Positions 1 through 8,672 of a stretch of DNA of 64,000 nt are shown one piece after another. The notes below the pieces were generated by a model. That model ran no database searches. It was not told where the DNA came from and saw only the letters and a list, made by a program, of their open reading frames with translations. Within the stretch, counting starts at the first letter, position 1; each line of letters begins with the position of its first letter. Location of the stretch: contig NZ_CP113432.1 in NCBI RefSeq assembly GCF_026686735.1, forward strand, positions 2,779,001 through 2,843,000, written 5' to 3'. A program made the translations under genes and the position numbers. The stretch comes from Pseudomonas triclosanedens (lineage in GTDB: Bacteria; Pseudomonadota; Gammaproteobacteria; Pseudomonadales; Pseudomonadaceae).

Positions 1-1
1 G

Positions 2-2017
2 GGCCAGGGCAGCTATACCGGCCTGGCCACACTGGTGGCCGAGGAACTGGATGCCGACTGGGCGCATGTGCGCGTGGAGGGTGCGCCTGCCGATGCCAAG
101 CGCTACGCCAACCTGGCGTTCGGCACCTTGCAGGGGACTGGCGGCAGCAATGCGATGGCCAACTCCTTCGAGCAGATGCGCAAGGCCGGAGCTTCCGCCC
201 GCGCCATGCTGGTGTCGGCCGCCGCGGCGCAATGGCAGGTGCCGGCAGAGCAGATCGAGGTGCATGACAGCGTGCTGACCCATGCCGCTTCCGGGCGCAA
301 GGCCGGTTTCGGCGAGTTGGCCGCCGCGGCGGCGAAGCAACCGTTGCCGACCGAGGTGAAGCTCAAGGATCCAAAGGACTTCAGGCTGATCGGCCAGGCG
401 AAGCTGGCGCGGACCGACAGCAACGGCAAGACCGACGGCTCTGCGGTATTCACCCAGGACATCCATCTTCCGGACATGCTGGTGGCCGTGGTTGCCCATC
501 CGCCGCGCTTCGGCGGGGTGCCGGCCAAGGTCGATGCCGGCAAGGCCAAGGCGGTGCCGGGCGTGGTCGCGGTGGTGGAGTTCGCCGGCAGCCCGTCGCG
601 CTCCGCCGGGGTCGCGGTGCTGGCGAAGAACACCTGGGCCGCCCGCCAGGGACGCGACGCACTGCAGGTCGAATGGGATGAGAGCAAGGCGTTCAAGCTG
701 GGCAGCAAGGAAATCTTCGCGCACTACCGCGAGCTGGCCAGCAAGCCCGGCCTGGTGGCGCGCAACGACGGCGACGTGGACAAGACCCTGCAGCAGCCGG
801 CCAAGCTGATCGAGGCGGAGTACCAGTTCCCGTTCCTTGCCCATGCAGCGATGGAGCCCTTGAACTGTGTGGTGCAACTCAAGGACGACGGTTGCCAGAT
901 CTGGAATGGCGAGCAGTGGCAGACCGGCGACCAGATGGCGGTCTCGCAACTGCTGGGCGTGCCCGTCGAGAAAGTCACGATTACCCAGTTGTATGCCGGC
1001 GGCAGCTTTGGCCGCCGCGCCAACCCGCATTCGGACTATGTGCTGGAAGCGGTGGCGATCGCCAAGGCCGCCCATGACCAGGGCATCAAGGCGCCGGTGA
1101 AGATGGTCTGGACCCGCGAGGACGATACCCGTGCCGGCTACTATCGCCCGGCGTTCCTGCATCGCGCGCGGCTGGCGGTGGATGCCTCGGGCAACCTGGT
1201 GGGCTGGGAGCAGCGGCTGGTAGGGCAGTCGTTCATCGTCGGCACGCCGTTCGAGAAGATGCTGGTCAAGGACGGCGTGGACAAGATCGCCGTGGAAGGC
1301 GCGGATGACCTGCCGTACACCGTGCCCAACCTGCGCATCGAACAGGCGCTGGCCGACAACGTGACGGTGCCGACCCAGTGGTGGCGCTCGGTCGGTCACA
1401 CCCACACGGCGTTTTCCACCGAAACGCTGATCGATGAAGCGGCCATCGCCGCCGGCAAGGATCCGTACCAGTTCCGCCGGGCACTGCTGGACAAGCATCC
1501 GCGCCACCGCGGCGTGCTGGATCTGGCGGCGCAGCGGGCCAACTGGCAGGCGCCGCTGGAGAAGGGCGCCGAGGGCGAGCAGCGTGGGCGCGGCATTGCC
1601 GTGCACGAGTCGTTCGGCAGCTTCGTCGCCCAGGTGGTGGAGGTGACTTGCAAGGCAGACCGCAGCTTCCGGGTCGACCGCGTCGTGTGCGCGGTGGATT
1701 GTGGCCTGGCGATCAATCCGGATGTGATCAGGGCACAGATGGAAGGCGGCATCGGATTCGCCCTGTCGGCGGCGCTGCACAGCGCGATCACCCTCACGGA
1801 TGGGAAGGTGGACCAGTCCAACTTCCACGACTATCAGGTCCTGCGCATCAACGAGATGCCCAAGGTGGAGGTCCACATCGTACCGTCGGCGGAACCGCCT
1901 ACCGGCGTTGGCGAGCCCGGTGTGCCGCCGTTGGCGCCGGCGCTGGCCAACGCGCTGTTCGCCGCCAGCGGCAAGCGCATCCGCAGCCTGCCGATCGCCA
2001 GCCAGTTGCAGGCGTGA
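2..2017 (+). CDS. Molybdopterin-binding xanthine dehydrogenase family large subunit, 3' part (isoquinoline 1-oxidoreductase beta-like)
   Basis: The reading frame is open from the first base, so the N-terminus lies outside the window; 671 residues are visible. The sequence resembles the large molybdenum subunit of IorB-type hydroxylases, which oxidise N-heterocycles or aldehydes and pass electrons to a small 2Fe-2S subunit and often to a cytochrome c. Visible signatures are the N-terminal GQGSYTGLATLVAEEL stretch, the GGSFGRRAN loop in the middle, and GVGEPGVPPLAPALANAL about 40 residues from the C-terminus, whose Glu is the catalytic base in this family. The partner small subunit is not in the window, so the substrate cannot be assigned. 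A GC-rich hairpin just downstream may end transcription. Confidence 0.85.
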   Translation, partial: GQGSYTGLATLVAEELDADWAHVRVEGAPADAKRYANLAFGTLQGTGGSNAMANSFEQMRKAGASARAMLVSAAAAQWQVPAEQIEVHDSVLTHAASGRKAGFGELAAAAAKQPLPTEVKLKDPKDFRLIGQAKLARTDSNGKTDGSAVFTQDIHLPDMLVAVVAHPPRFGGVPAKVDAGKAKAVPGVVAVVEFAGSPSRSAGVAVLAKNTWAARQGRDALQVEWDESKAFKLGSKEIFAHYRELASKPGLVARNDGDVDKTLQQPAKLIEAEYQFPFLAHAAMEPLNCVVQLKDDGCQIWNGEQWQTGDQMAVSQLLGVPVEKVTITQLYAGGSFGRRANPHSDYVLEAVAIAKAAHDQGIKAPVKMVWTREDDTRAGYYRPAFLHRARLAVDASGNLVGWEQRLVGQSFIVGTPFEKMLVKDGVDKIAVEGADDLPYTVPNLRIEQALADNVTVPTQWWRSVGHTHTAFSTETLIDEAAIAAGKDPYQFRRALLDKHPRHRGVLDLAAQRANWQAPLEKGAEGEQRGRGIAVHESFGSFVAQVVEVTCKADRSFRVDRVVCAVDCGLAINPDVIRAQMEGGIGFALSAALHSAITLTDGKVDQSNFHDYQVLRINEMPKVEVHIVPSAEPPTGVGEPGVPPLAPALANALFAASGKRIRSLPIASQLQA

Positions 2018-2025
2018 GGTAACCG

Positions 2026-2051
2026 GAGAGGGCGCCGGCGCGCCTTCTCTC
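2026..2051. terminator. Possible hairpin between convergent genes
   Basis: An imperfect GC-rich inverted repeat (GAGAGGGCGC facing GCGCCTTCTCTC) lies in the 44-bp gap between the molybdenum subunit gene and the convergent small gene. There is no clear T-run, so termination is a weak guess. Confidence 0.3.
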
Positions 2052-2061
2052 GTTCACTGGC

Positions 2062-2259
2062 TCAGGCGGCGGAGGCCTGCAGGCCGTGTTCCTCGCGGAT
2101 CAGCTCGCGCAGGGCCTGGCGTTCCGCCGGCAGGGTCGCTGTGCGGTGCAGGGCGAGGCTGCCGTCCTCTTCGGTGACGGCGATCTCGGTCTCGAAATGC
2201 AGTTGCAGATCGTCCAGGGTGATGTAGGTGATGCGGTACGCCTCGTCGATGCTGGTCAT
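2062..2259 (-). CDS. Small hypothetical protein
   Basis: A 65-residue protein (MTSIDEAYRITYITLDDLQLHFETE...) that is acidic, has no signal peptide or membrane segment, and ends in a charged helix-like tail (ERQALRELIREEHGLQ). I do not recognise the family. The start is uncertain: in-frame starts at 2304 or near 2355 would add 15 to about 32 residues, and none has a good ribosome binding site. It converges with the molybdenum subunit gene. That it is real rests on codon-like composition and lack of an overlapping alternative. Confidence 0.5.
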   Translation of the reverse strand: MTSIDEAYRITYITLDDLQLHFETEIAVTEEDGSLALHRTATLPAERQALRELIREEHGLQASAA

Positions 2260-2465
2260 GTTCGGCGACTCGATGTGGGAGGGGCGCAGGCCCGATTGCG
2301 GCATGGTCGCGCCGGGTGAGCTAGGGTGGAAGTGAATCGCCGTGATGGTGATCATCACGGCCGACGATGGTGCCGGCGAGATTTTCCGGCATCCGGTGCG
2401 CAGGACGGGTATCCTGCGCGGGCGTGTCCAGACCGGCCACGCTGACCTACAACTGGAGCAGTGAC

Positions 2466-2801
2466 ATGAGCCGCGACAAGCAGCTTTTCCCGGATGACGA
2501 AATCGGCGACGCCCTGTGGGCCTTGCAGGAAGACGGCGAGGACCTTTCCGTCGAGCACGAGGTGGAGTTCGCAGTGATCTTCCCCGACGAACAGTCGGCT
2601 CTGGACTTCGCCATCATGCTGCTGCAGAACGGGCAGAAAGTGGCGTACTCCGAATACGACGGCAACGACCAGCTGCCGTGGCAGGTCCTGGCCTATCCGG
2701 TCATGGAACTCAGCCACGAGCACATCAGTGGCTATGCCGCGTTGCTGTCCGAGCATTCCGCCGACCTGGGCGGCCAGATGGATGGCTGGTCGGCTCTCTG
2801 A
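2466..2801 (+). CDS. RraB-like ribonuclease E inhibitor family protein
   Basis: A 111-residue acidic protein beginning MSRDKQLFPDDEIGDALW. Length, the acidic N-terminus and the VEFAVIFPDEQSALDFA segment followed by VAYSEYDG match the RraB family, whose E. coli member binds RNase E and modulates mRNA decay in the cytoplasm. The ATG at 2466 is preceded by GGAG at suitable spacing, so it is preferred over an upstream in-frame start at 2367. The gene stands alone and ends at a strong intrinsic terminator. The family assignment is from recognition only; the effect on RNase E in Pseudomonas is inference. Confidence 0.75.
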   Translation: MSRDKQLFPDDEIGDALWALQEDGEDLSVEHEVEFAVIFPDEQSALDFAIMLLQNGQKVAYSEYDGNDQLPWQVLAYPVMELSHEHISGYAALLSEHSADLGGQMDGWSAL

Positions 2802-2819
2802 GCGGCTGCTGCCTCATGA

Positions 2820-2846
2820 AAACGGCGCCTGCGGGCGCCGTTTTTG
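2820..2846 (+). terminator. Rho-independent terminator
   Basis: Perfect 8-bp stem ACGGCGCC/GGCGCCGT with a TGCG loop, followed by TTTTTG. It lies directly after the RraB-like gene. Confidence 0.85.
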
Positions 2847-2864
2847 TTTGTCGGGCGGCGCGGA

Positions 2865-3524
2865 TCACTCCGGCAGCGGCGCCTGCCGTGCCACCTGGCG
2901 TAGCGCCTGCTCGTAATAGTCCACGCTCTGCGCGCCGGAGATCAGCTGGCGGCCATTGAGGATCACCGCCGGCACCGCGTGGATGCCGTGGCTGGTGTAG
3001 AAGTCTTCCTCCGCCACCACCTCGTCGCCATAGGCGTCACTGTCGAGAACCTCCCTGGCCCGCACCGCATCCAGGCCCACGCTGACCGCCAGCTCCAGCA
3101 GGACCTCGGCATCGCTCGGGTCGCGCCCTTCGCCGAAGTAGGCGTGCAACAGCGCCTGTTTGAGAGCGAGGTCGCGGTGCGATTCCGCCGCCCAGTGCAG
3201 CAGGCGGTGAGCGTCGAAGGTGTTGTAGATGCGGCTGCGCTTCCTGAGGTCGAAATGCACGCCGACTTCCTCGCCCATCGCCCGCAGATGTTCCTGGTTG
3301 CGGGCGATCTCTTCGGCGCTGCTGCCGTACTTGCGCTGCAGATGTTCGACCAGGTCTTCGCCTTCGCTGGGCATGTCCGTGTTCAATTCGAAGGGCTTGA
3401 TGTGCAGTTCGACGGTCAGTTCGCCGTCGACGCGGCGGATGGCTTGCAGCAGGCCGTTGAGGCCGATGGCGCACCAGGGGCAGACCACGTCGGAGACGAA
3501 ATCGATGGTAATGGCATCGCGCAT
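2865..3524 (-). CDS. DsbA family oxidoreductase (FrnE-like)
   Basis: A 219-residue thioredoxin-fold protein starting MRDAITIDFVSDVVCPWC. The CPWC motif near residues 15-18 is the redox-active pair, and the helical insert plus the C-terminal GIHAVPAVILNGRQLISGAQ segment (cis-Pro loop) match the FrnE/DsbA-like cytoplasmic disulfide isomerase group, related to 2-hydroxychromene-2-carboxylate isomerases. There is no signal peptide, so it probably acts in the cytoplasm. The ATG at 3524 has GGAG upstream; a TTG at 3557 would add 11 residues. It is transcribed away from fusA2, and no operon partner is visible. Confidence 0.8.
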   Translation of the reverse strand: MRDAITIDFVSDVVCPWCAIGLNGLLQAIRRVDGELTVELHIKPFELNTDMPSEGEDLVEHLQRKYGSSAEEIARNQEHLRAMGEEVGVHFDLRKRSRIYNTFDAHRLLHWAAESHRDLALKQALLHAYFGEGRDPSDAEVLLELAVSVGLDAVRAREVLDSDAYGDEVVAEEDFYTSHGIHAVPAVILNGRQLISGAQSVDYYEQALRQVARQAPLPE

Positions 3525-4084
3525 GGCGGCGATCTCCGGCAATTGGGCAGTGCTCAAGAATGGACCCGGTTGGCGGGTGGAATCCAGTGCCGGCAGCGGC
3601 TTTTCTTTTCTATATGGATTAACTTCAAGTCGTAAGTTATTGATATATAACGAATAAATCTATTCTAGATTTCACATCAAGTCATGACTCTGTAATTCAC
3701 CCCGGATGCCCGAAAACAGCGGGCTGTAGCGATCACTGGATGAATCCATCTTTGTGTTGAATATTAGAATTATTGCGTAACTATATGATTTATAACTATT
3801 TTTGTTTTAATTCGTCGTATCCGCTTCGATAGCACCCGCCAAAGCCCTGCCCAGGGAGGATTTCGCCGGAATCGCCGAGTGTGTTCTGCAGGTCGTGCCG
3901 GCGGCGCTGCCGGTCGGACAGGTACGGATGCGACGCGGTGTAACTGGAATTGCCACAAGGACGCGCTACCTTGAGCCTGTTGTGCGCAGAATTTTCTGAC
4001 GTCGCACGTCTTCCCGCCGTTCCCGCGCAGGCAAGGGATTCGCGGCTGCAGGCCGGCAGTCATCCAGCAGATACGGAGCACACC
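3525..4084. other. AT-rich divergent intergenic region upstream of fusA2
   Basis: A 560-bp gap with a markedly AT-rich stretch at about 3600-3810 (runs such as ATTGATATATAACG and AACTATTTTTG) between the divergent DsbA-like and fusA2 genes. It should hold promoters for both. No coding frame or RNA gene is convincing here. Confidence 0.5.
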
Positions 4085-6193
4085 ATGGCTCGCACCACCC
4101 CCATCGAGCTTTACCGCAATATCGGCATCGTCGCCCACGTGGACGCCGGCAAGACCACGACCACCGAGCGCATCCTTTTCTATACCGGTGTGAACCACAA
4201 GATGGGTGAAGTGCATGATGGCGCGGCTACCATGGACTGGATGGTGCAGGAACAGGAGCGCGGCATCACCATTACCTCGGCTGCGACCACCGCCTTCTGG
4301 CAGGGCTCCAGCAAGCAGTACGACCACAAGTATCGCTTCAATATCATCGATACCCCCGGCCACGTCGATTTCACCATCGAGGTGGAACGCTCGCTGCGCG
4401 TGCTCGATGGCGCAGTGGTGGTGTTCAGCGGCGCCGATGGCGTGGAGCCGCAGTCCGAGACGGTCTGGCGCCAGGCGAACAAGTACCACGTGCCACGCCT
4501 GGCCTACGTGAACAAGATGGACCGCCAGGGCGCCGACTTCCTGCGCGTGGTCAGGCAGATCAAGCAGCGCCTGGGGCACACCCCGGTGCCGATCCAGTTG
4601 GCCATCGGTTCGGAGGAAACCTTCGCCGGGCAGATCGACCTGGTGAAGATGAAGGCCATCGTCTGGAACGACGCCGATCAGGGCACCAGCTATACCGAGC
4701 AAGCGATTCCCGCCGAGCTGCTGCCGCTGGCCGAGGAGTGGCGCGCGCACATGATCGAGGCCGCCGCCGAGGCCAACGAGGAACTGATGAACAAGTACCT
4801 CGAAGGCGAGGAACTGAGCATCGAGGAAATCAAGGCGGGTCTGCGCCAGCGCACCCTGGCCAACGAGATCGTTCCCGCGGTGCTGGGTTCATCGTTCAAG
4901 AACAAGGGCGTGCCGCTGGTGCTGGACGCGGTGATCGACTACCTGCCGGCACCCACGGAAATTCCCGCGATCAATGGCACCGACCCGGACGACGAAGAGA
5001 AGCACCTGGAACGCCACGCCGACGATGCCGAGCCATTCTCCGCGCTGGCCTTCAAGATCGCCACCGACCCCTTCGTCGGCACCCTGACCTTCGCCCGCGT
5101 CTATTCCGGCGTACTGACCAGCGGCGATGCCGTGCTCAACTCGGTGAAGAGCAGGAAGGAGCGCGTCGGGCGGATGGTGCAGATGCACGCCAACCAGCGC
5201 GAGGAGATCAAGGAAGTGCGCGCCGGCGACATCGCCGCGCTGATCGGCATGAAGGACGTCACCACCGGCGACACCCTGTGCGCGATCGACAAGCCGATCA
5301 TCCTCGAACGCATGGACTTCCCGGACCCGGTGATTTCCGTGGCGGTGGAGCCCAAGACCAAGGCCGACCAGGAGAAGATGGGCATCGCCCTGTCCAAGCT
5401 GGCCCAGGAAGACCCCTCGTTCCGCGTGAAGACCGACGAGGAAACCGGGCAGACCATCATTTCCGGCATGGGCGAGTTGCACCTGGACATCATCGTCGAC
5501 CGCATGCGCCGCGAGTTCAACGTCGAGGCCAATATCGGCAAGCCGCAGGTGGCCTACCGCGAGGCGATTCGCAAGAAGTGCGAGATCGAAGGCAAGTTCG
5601 TGCGCCAGTCCGGCGGCCGTGGCCAGTTCGGCCATTGCTGGATCCGCTTCGAGCCCGGCGAGGAGGGCAAGGACGGTCTGGAGTTCGTCAACGAGGTGGT
5701 TGGCGGCGTGATTCCCCGCGAGTTCATCCCGGCGATCCAGAAGGGCATCGAGGAACAGATGCAGAACGGCGTACTCGCCGGCTACCCGCTGATCGGCCTC
5801 AAGGCCACCGTGTTCGATGGTTCCTACCATGACGTCGACTCCAGCGAGATGGCGTTCAAGATCGCCGCCTCGATGGCCACCAAGCAGCTCTCGCAGAAGG
5901 GCGGCGCGGTGTTGCTGGAACCGGTGATGAAGGTCGAGGTGGTGACCCCGGAGGACTACATGGGCGACGTGATGGGCGACCTCAACCGCCGGCGGGGCCT
6001 GATCCAGGGCATGGAAGACACCCCGGCCGGCAAGGTCATCCGCGCCGAGGTGCCGCTGGGCGAGATGTTCGGCTACGCCACCGATGTGCGCTCGATGTCC
6101 CAGGGGCGCGCGAGCTACTCGATGGAGTTCACCAAGTACGCCGAGGCGCCGGCCAACATTGCCGAGGCGATCATCAAGAAGAGCAATGGCTGA
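4085..6193 (+). CDS. fusA2: Elongation factor G, second copy type (FusA2)
   Basis: A 702-residue translational GTPase that catalyses ribosomal translocation and, with RRF, ribosome recycling. The G-motifs are [12 protein letters not shown] (P-loop), [11 protein letters not shown] and NKMD. Domains II-V follow in order, including [14 protein letters not shown] in domain IV. The ATG at 4085 gives [16 protein letters not shown], the usual EF-G start, although the frame stays open upstream. Pseudomonads carry fusA1 in the str operon and a stand-alone fusA2; this copy has no rpsL, rpsG or tuf neighbours, so it fits fusA2. A strong terminator follows, so it appears monocistronic. Confidence 0.93.
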   Translation: MARTTPIELYRNIGIVAHVDAGKTTTTERILFYTGVNHKMGEVHDGAATMDWMVQEQERGITITSAATTAFWQGSSKQYDHKYRFNIIDTPGHVDFTIEVERSLRVLDGAVVVFSGADGVEPQSETVWRQANKYHVPRLAYVNKMDRQGADFLRVVRQIKQRLGHTPVPIQLAIGSEETFAGQIDLVKMKAIVWNDADQGTSYTEQAIPAELLPLAEEWRAHMIEAAAEANEELMNKYLEGEELSIEEIKAGLRQRTLANEIVPAVLGSSFKNKGVPLVLDAVIDYLPAPTEIPAINGTDPDDEEKHLERHADDAEPFSALAFKIATDPFVGTLTFARVYSGVLTSGDAVLNSVKSRKERVGRMVQMHANQREEIKEVRAGDIAALIGMKDVTTGDTLCAIDKPIILERMDFPDPVISVAVEPKTKADQEKMGIALSKLAQEDPSFRVKTDEETGQTIISGMGELHLDIIVDRMRREFNVEANIGKPQVAYREAIRKKCEIEGKFVRQSGGRGQFGHCWIRFEPGEEGKDGLEFVNEVVGGVIPREFIPAIQKGIEEQMQNGVLAGYPLIGLKATVFDGSYHDVDSSEMAFKIAASMATKQLSQKGGAVLLEPVMKVEVVTPEDYMGDVMGDLNRRRGLIQGMEDTPAGKVIRAEVPLGEMFGYATDVRSMSQGRASYSMEFTKYAEAPANIAEAIIKKSNG

Positions 6194-6206
6194 CCCGGCC
6201 TGAACG

Positions 6207-6234
6207 AAAAACGGCGCCCGAGGGCGCCGTTCTT
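6207..6234. terminator. Bidirectional rho-independent terminator
   Basis: Perfect 9-bp stem ACGGCGCCC/GGGCGCCGT with a 2-base loop, flanked by AAAA on the left and TTCTT on the right. It sits between convergent fusA2 and lysA and can serve both strands. Confidence 0.88.
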
Positions 6235-6251
6235 CATGGCGGGAACGAACC

Positions 6252-7496
6252 TCAGTCGAGGTTCTCTTCCAGGGCCAGCAGCTCTTCCACGCGCTGGCGG
6301 CGGCGGATCAGGCGGCTCTGGGTGCCTTCCAGCAGCACCTCGGCGATCAGCGGGCGGCTGTTGTAGTTCGACGACATGGATGCGCCGTATGCGCCGGTAT
6401 CCTGGATCAGCAACAGGTCGCCGACCTGGGCGCGGGGCAGCGCGCGAGGGATGACCACACCGCCGTCGCCCTGGGTGAATACGTCGCCCGACTCGCACAG
6501 CGGGCCGGCCACCACGGTGTCGATCACTTCGCGGCTGTCGACGTCGCCGGCCAGCACGCTGATACCGTGGAAGCTGCCGTACATGGAGGGACGCATCAGC
6601 TCGTTGAAGCCTGCATCCACCAGTACGAAGTGATTGCGGCCGGCGTCCTTGGTGGCGCGGACTTCGCTGAGCAGGCAACCGGACTGGGCGACCAGGTAGC
6701 GGCCCGGCTCGATTTCCAGGTGCAGGTGGTGGCCGACCACGGCCTCTGCGGCCTTGCGGGCATTGTCCCAGAGCTGGAAGTAGTGCGCGGTGTCCACTTC
6801 CGGGTCGCCGTCGCGATAGGGAATGGACAGGCCGCCGCCGGCAGACAGCGCGCTGAGATCGTGGCCGGCTTCCTTCACCAGGCGCACCAGGCCGAGCATG
6901 GCCTCGCCGACCTGGGCCAGGTGGCCGTAGTCGACACCGGAGCCGATGTGCATGTGCAGGCCCACCAGGCGCAGGCCGCGCTCGCGGATCACCGCCAGGG
7001 CGTCATGCAGGTCGGCGTGCCAGATGCCGTGCTTGGAGTGCTCGCCGCCGGTGTTGGTCTTGTTGCTGTGGCCGTGGCCGAAACCGGGGTTGATGCGCAG
7101 CCATACCGGGTGGCCGGGGGCGACTTCGCCGAGCTGGCGGAGCATGTCGATGGAGCCGGCGTTCACCGGGATGCCATTCTCGACCACGGTTTCCAGGGTG
7201 GCGCGGTCCAGCAGGTCGGCAGTGAAGACGATCTCGGACTCATCCTCGCGGCACGAGTAGCCGGCGGCCAGGGCGCGCAGCAGCTCGCCCTGGGACACGG
7301 CGTCGACCTTAACGCCCTGTTCGCGTATCAGGCGCAGGATGTGCAGGTTCGAGCAGGCTTTCTGCGCGAAGCGAATGGTATCGAAGCTCTTCAGGCGCTC
7401 GATCTGGCCACGGATGGTGGCGGCGTCATAGACCCACAGCGGGGTGCCGAATTGCAGGGCGAGCTGTTCGGCGCGGGGCAGGGCGAGGAAGGGCAT
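6252..7496 (-). CDS. lysA: Diaminopimelate decarboxylase (E. coli-type LysA)
   Basis: A 414-residue PLP enzyme that makes L-lysine from meso-diaminopimelate. The PLP lysine lies in RFAQKACSNLHILRLI. The NPGFGHGHSNKTNTGGEHS, HMHIGSGVDY and EIEPGRYLVAQSG blocks, GPLCESGDVF and the C-terminal LLIQDTGAYGASMSSNYNSR are all present. The wording follows E. coli LysA far more closely than the usual pseudomonad LysA of the lppL-lysA-dapF locus, so this is likely a second, regulated copy. A LysR-type regulator lies 79 bp upstream on the same strand. Transcription ends at the shared terminator with fusA2. Confidence 0.9.
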   Translation of the reverse strand: MPFLALPRAEQLALQFGTPLWVYDAATIRGQIERLKSFDTIRFAQKACSNLHILRLIREQGVKVDAVSQGELLRALAAGYSCREDESEIVFTADLLDRATLETVVENGIPVNAGSIDMLRQLGEVAPGHPVWLRINPGFGHGHSNKTNTGGEHSKHGIWHADLHDALAVIRERGLRLVGLHMHIGSGVDYGHLAQVGEAMLGLVRLVKEAGHDLSALSAGGGLSIPYRDGDPEVDTAHYFQLWDNARKAAEAVVGHHLHLEIEPGRYLVAQSGCLLSEVRATKDAGRNHFVLVDAGFNELMRPSMYGSFHGISVLAGDVDSREVIDTVVAGPLCESGDVFTQGDGGVVIPRALPRAQVGDLLLIQDTGAYGASMSSNYNSRPLIAEVLLEGTQSRLIRRRQRVEELLALEENLD

Positions 7497-7575
7497 GAAT
7501 GGGCTCCGAAGGTAGATGGCGCTAGTCTACCGGCCATTTACGGAGCTGAATAATGCCGCTTGTTGGTTGGTCGAT

Positions 7576-8511
7576 TCAATTTTGATATAGGGTGCAGCCC
7601 ACGCCGGCCTCGCGCAGGCACTGCACCAGCGCCCCGGCTTCTGCCTGAAGCGCCGCCACGAAGCGTTCGCGCAGGGGCGTGGCGGGACGGTACAGCGGCT
7701 TCGCCACGCTCACTTGGAACGGCAGCGAGAACGCCAGCGGGCGCAACTGGATACCCTGGTCCTGGAACATCAGTGCGGTGATCGGGTTGACCACGGCAAG
7801 GCCCAATCCGGCGCGGACCATGCTGCACACCGAGACGGCACTGTGGGTTTCCACCTGCATCTGCCGCTGCACGCCGGCACCGACGAACACGGCGTCGATC
7901 AGGTGCCGGTAGCGGTCGCTGGTGGCCAGGCTGACGAAGGGCTGGCCGGCGAAGTCCGCCGCTTCGAGGCGCTCGCGGGCCAGCAGTGGATGGCCGTCCG
8001 GGAGGATGCACACCTCATCCACCGCCAGCAGCGGTTGCAGCTCGGTGCCGCGGGGGGCGTCGTCGTTCTCGATCAGGCCGATGTCGTGGTGCTGGGCGCT
8101 GAGCGCCTCCTCCAGGTGCGGCGACTCCAGCGCCGCCACTTCCAGGCTGATGGCCGGGTTCTCGCGGCTGAAACGCTTGCAGGCTTCCGGCAGCAGCGCC
8201 TGGGACAGCGCCGGCAGGCAGCCGATGGAGAACTTGCCCTCGGCGAACTGCCCCAGGCTGCCGGCGAAGGCGACGATGCGGTCCAGCCCGGTGAAGGAGC
8301 GCTCCACCTCCTCGAACAGCATCAACGCCCGCGCCGTCGGCGCCAGCCGCCCGCGCTCGCGCAGGAACAGCTCGAAGCCGACCAGTTGCTCCAGCCTTGC
8401 CAGCTCACGGCTGACGGTGGGCTGGCTGGTATGCAGGAACGCCGCCGCGCGGGTGACGCTGCCGGTGGTCATGACCGCGCGGAAGACTTCGATGTGGCGG
8501 AGGGTGATCAT
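7576..8511 (-). CDS. lysR: LysR-type activator next to lysA
   Basis: A 311-residue LysR-family regulator starting MITLRHIEVFRAVMTTGSVT. The N-terminal winged helix (residues about 1-60, with the recognition helix TSQPTVSRELARLEQ) is followed by the periplasmic-binding-like effector domain. Similarity in wording to E. coli LysR, including the THSAVSVCSMVRAGLGLAVVNP segment, supports a role activating lysA in response to diaminopimelate or lysine. In E. coli lysR and lysA are divergent; here they are co-directional. The ATG at 8511 is chosen because it opens the conserved HTH; an upstream frame extends to 8565. Confidence 0.82.
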   Translation of the reverse strand: MITLRHIEVFRAVMTTGSVTRAAAFLHTSQPTVSRELARLEQLVGFELFLRERGRLAPTARALMLFEEVERSFTGLDRIVAFAGSLGQFAEGKFSIGCLPALSQALLPEACKRFSRENPAISLEVAALESPHLEEALSAQHHDIGLIENDDAPRGTELQPLLAVDEVCILPDGHPLLARERLEAADFAGQPFVSLATSDRYRHLIDAVFVGAGVQRQMQVETHSAVSVCSMVRAGLGLAVVNPITALMFQDQGIQLRPLAFSLPFQVSVAKPLYRPATPLRERFVAALQAEAGALVQCLREAGVGCTLYQN

Positions 8512-8598
8512 GCTGGGTCCGATGCTGGAGTGCGGGTCATTGTGTCGTTGTTCGGGGCAGGGCACCAGTGGGCGCCATTCGCCCTACACTGCTCTTTG

Positions 8599-8631
8599 CA
8601 GGATGGGTATCGCTGCGTTCCACCCATCCTG
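8599..8631. repeat. REP-like inverted repeat
   Basis: A perfect 10-bp inverted repeat CAGGATGGGT/ACCCATCCTG with a 13-base loop ATCGCTGCGTTCC, in the gap between lysR and imuC. Related sequence recurs at 23977-24050 and near 50775-50805, as expected for a dispersed extragenic palindrome family. Confidence 0.7.
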
Positions 8632-8672
8632 CGAACCTGAGCCTCTGCGAGATTCGTTCCGCTCGACCGGGC

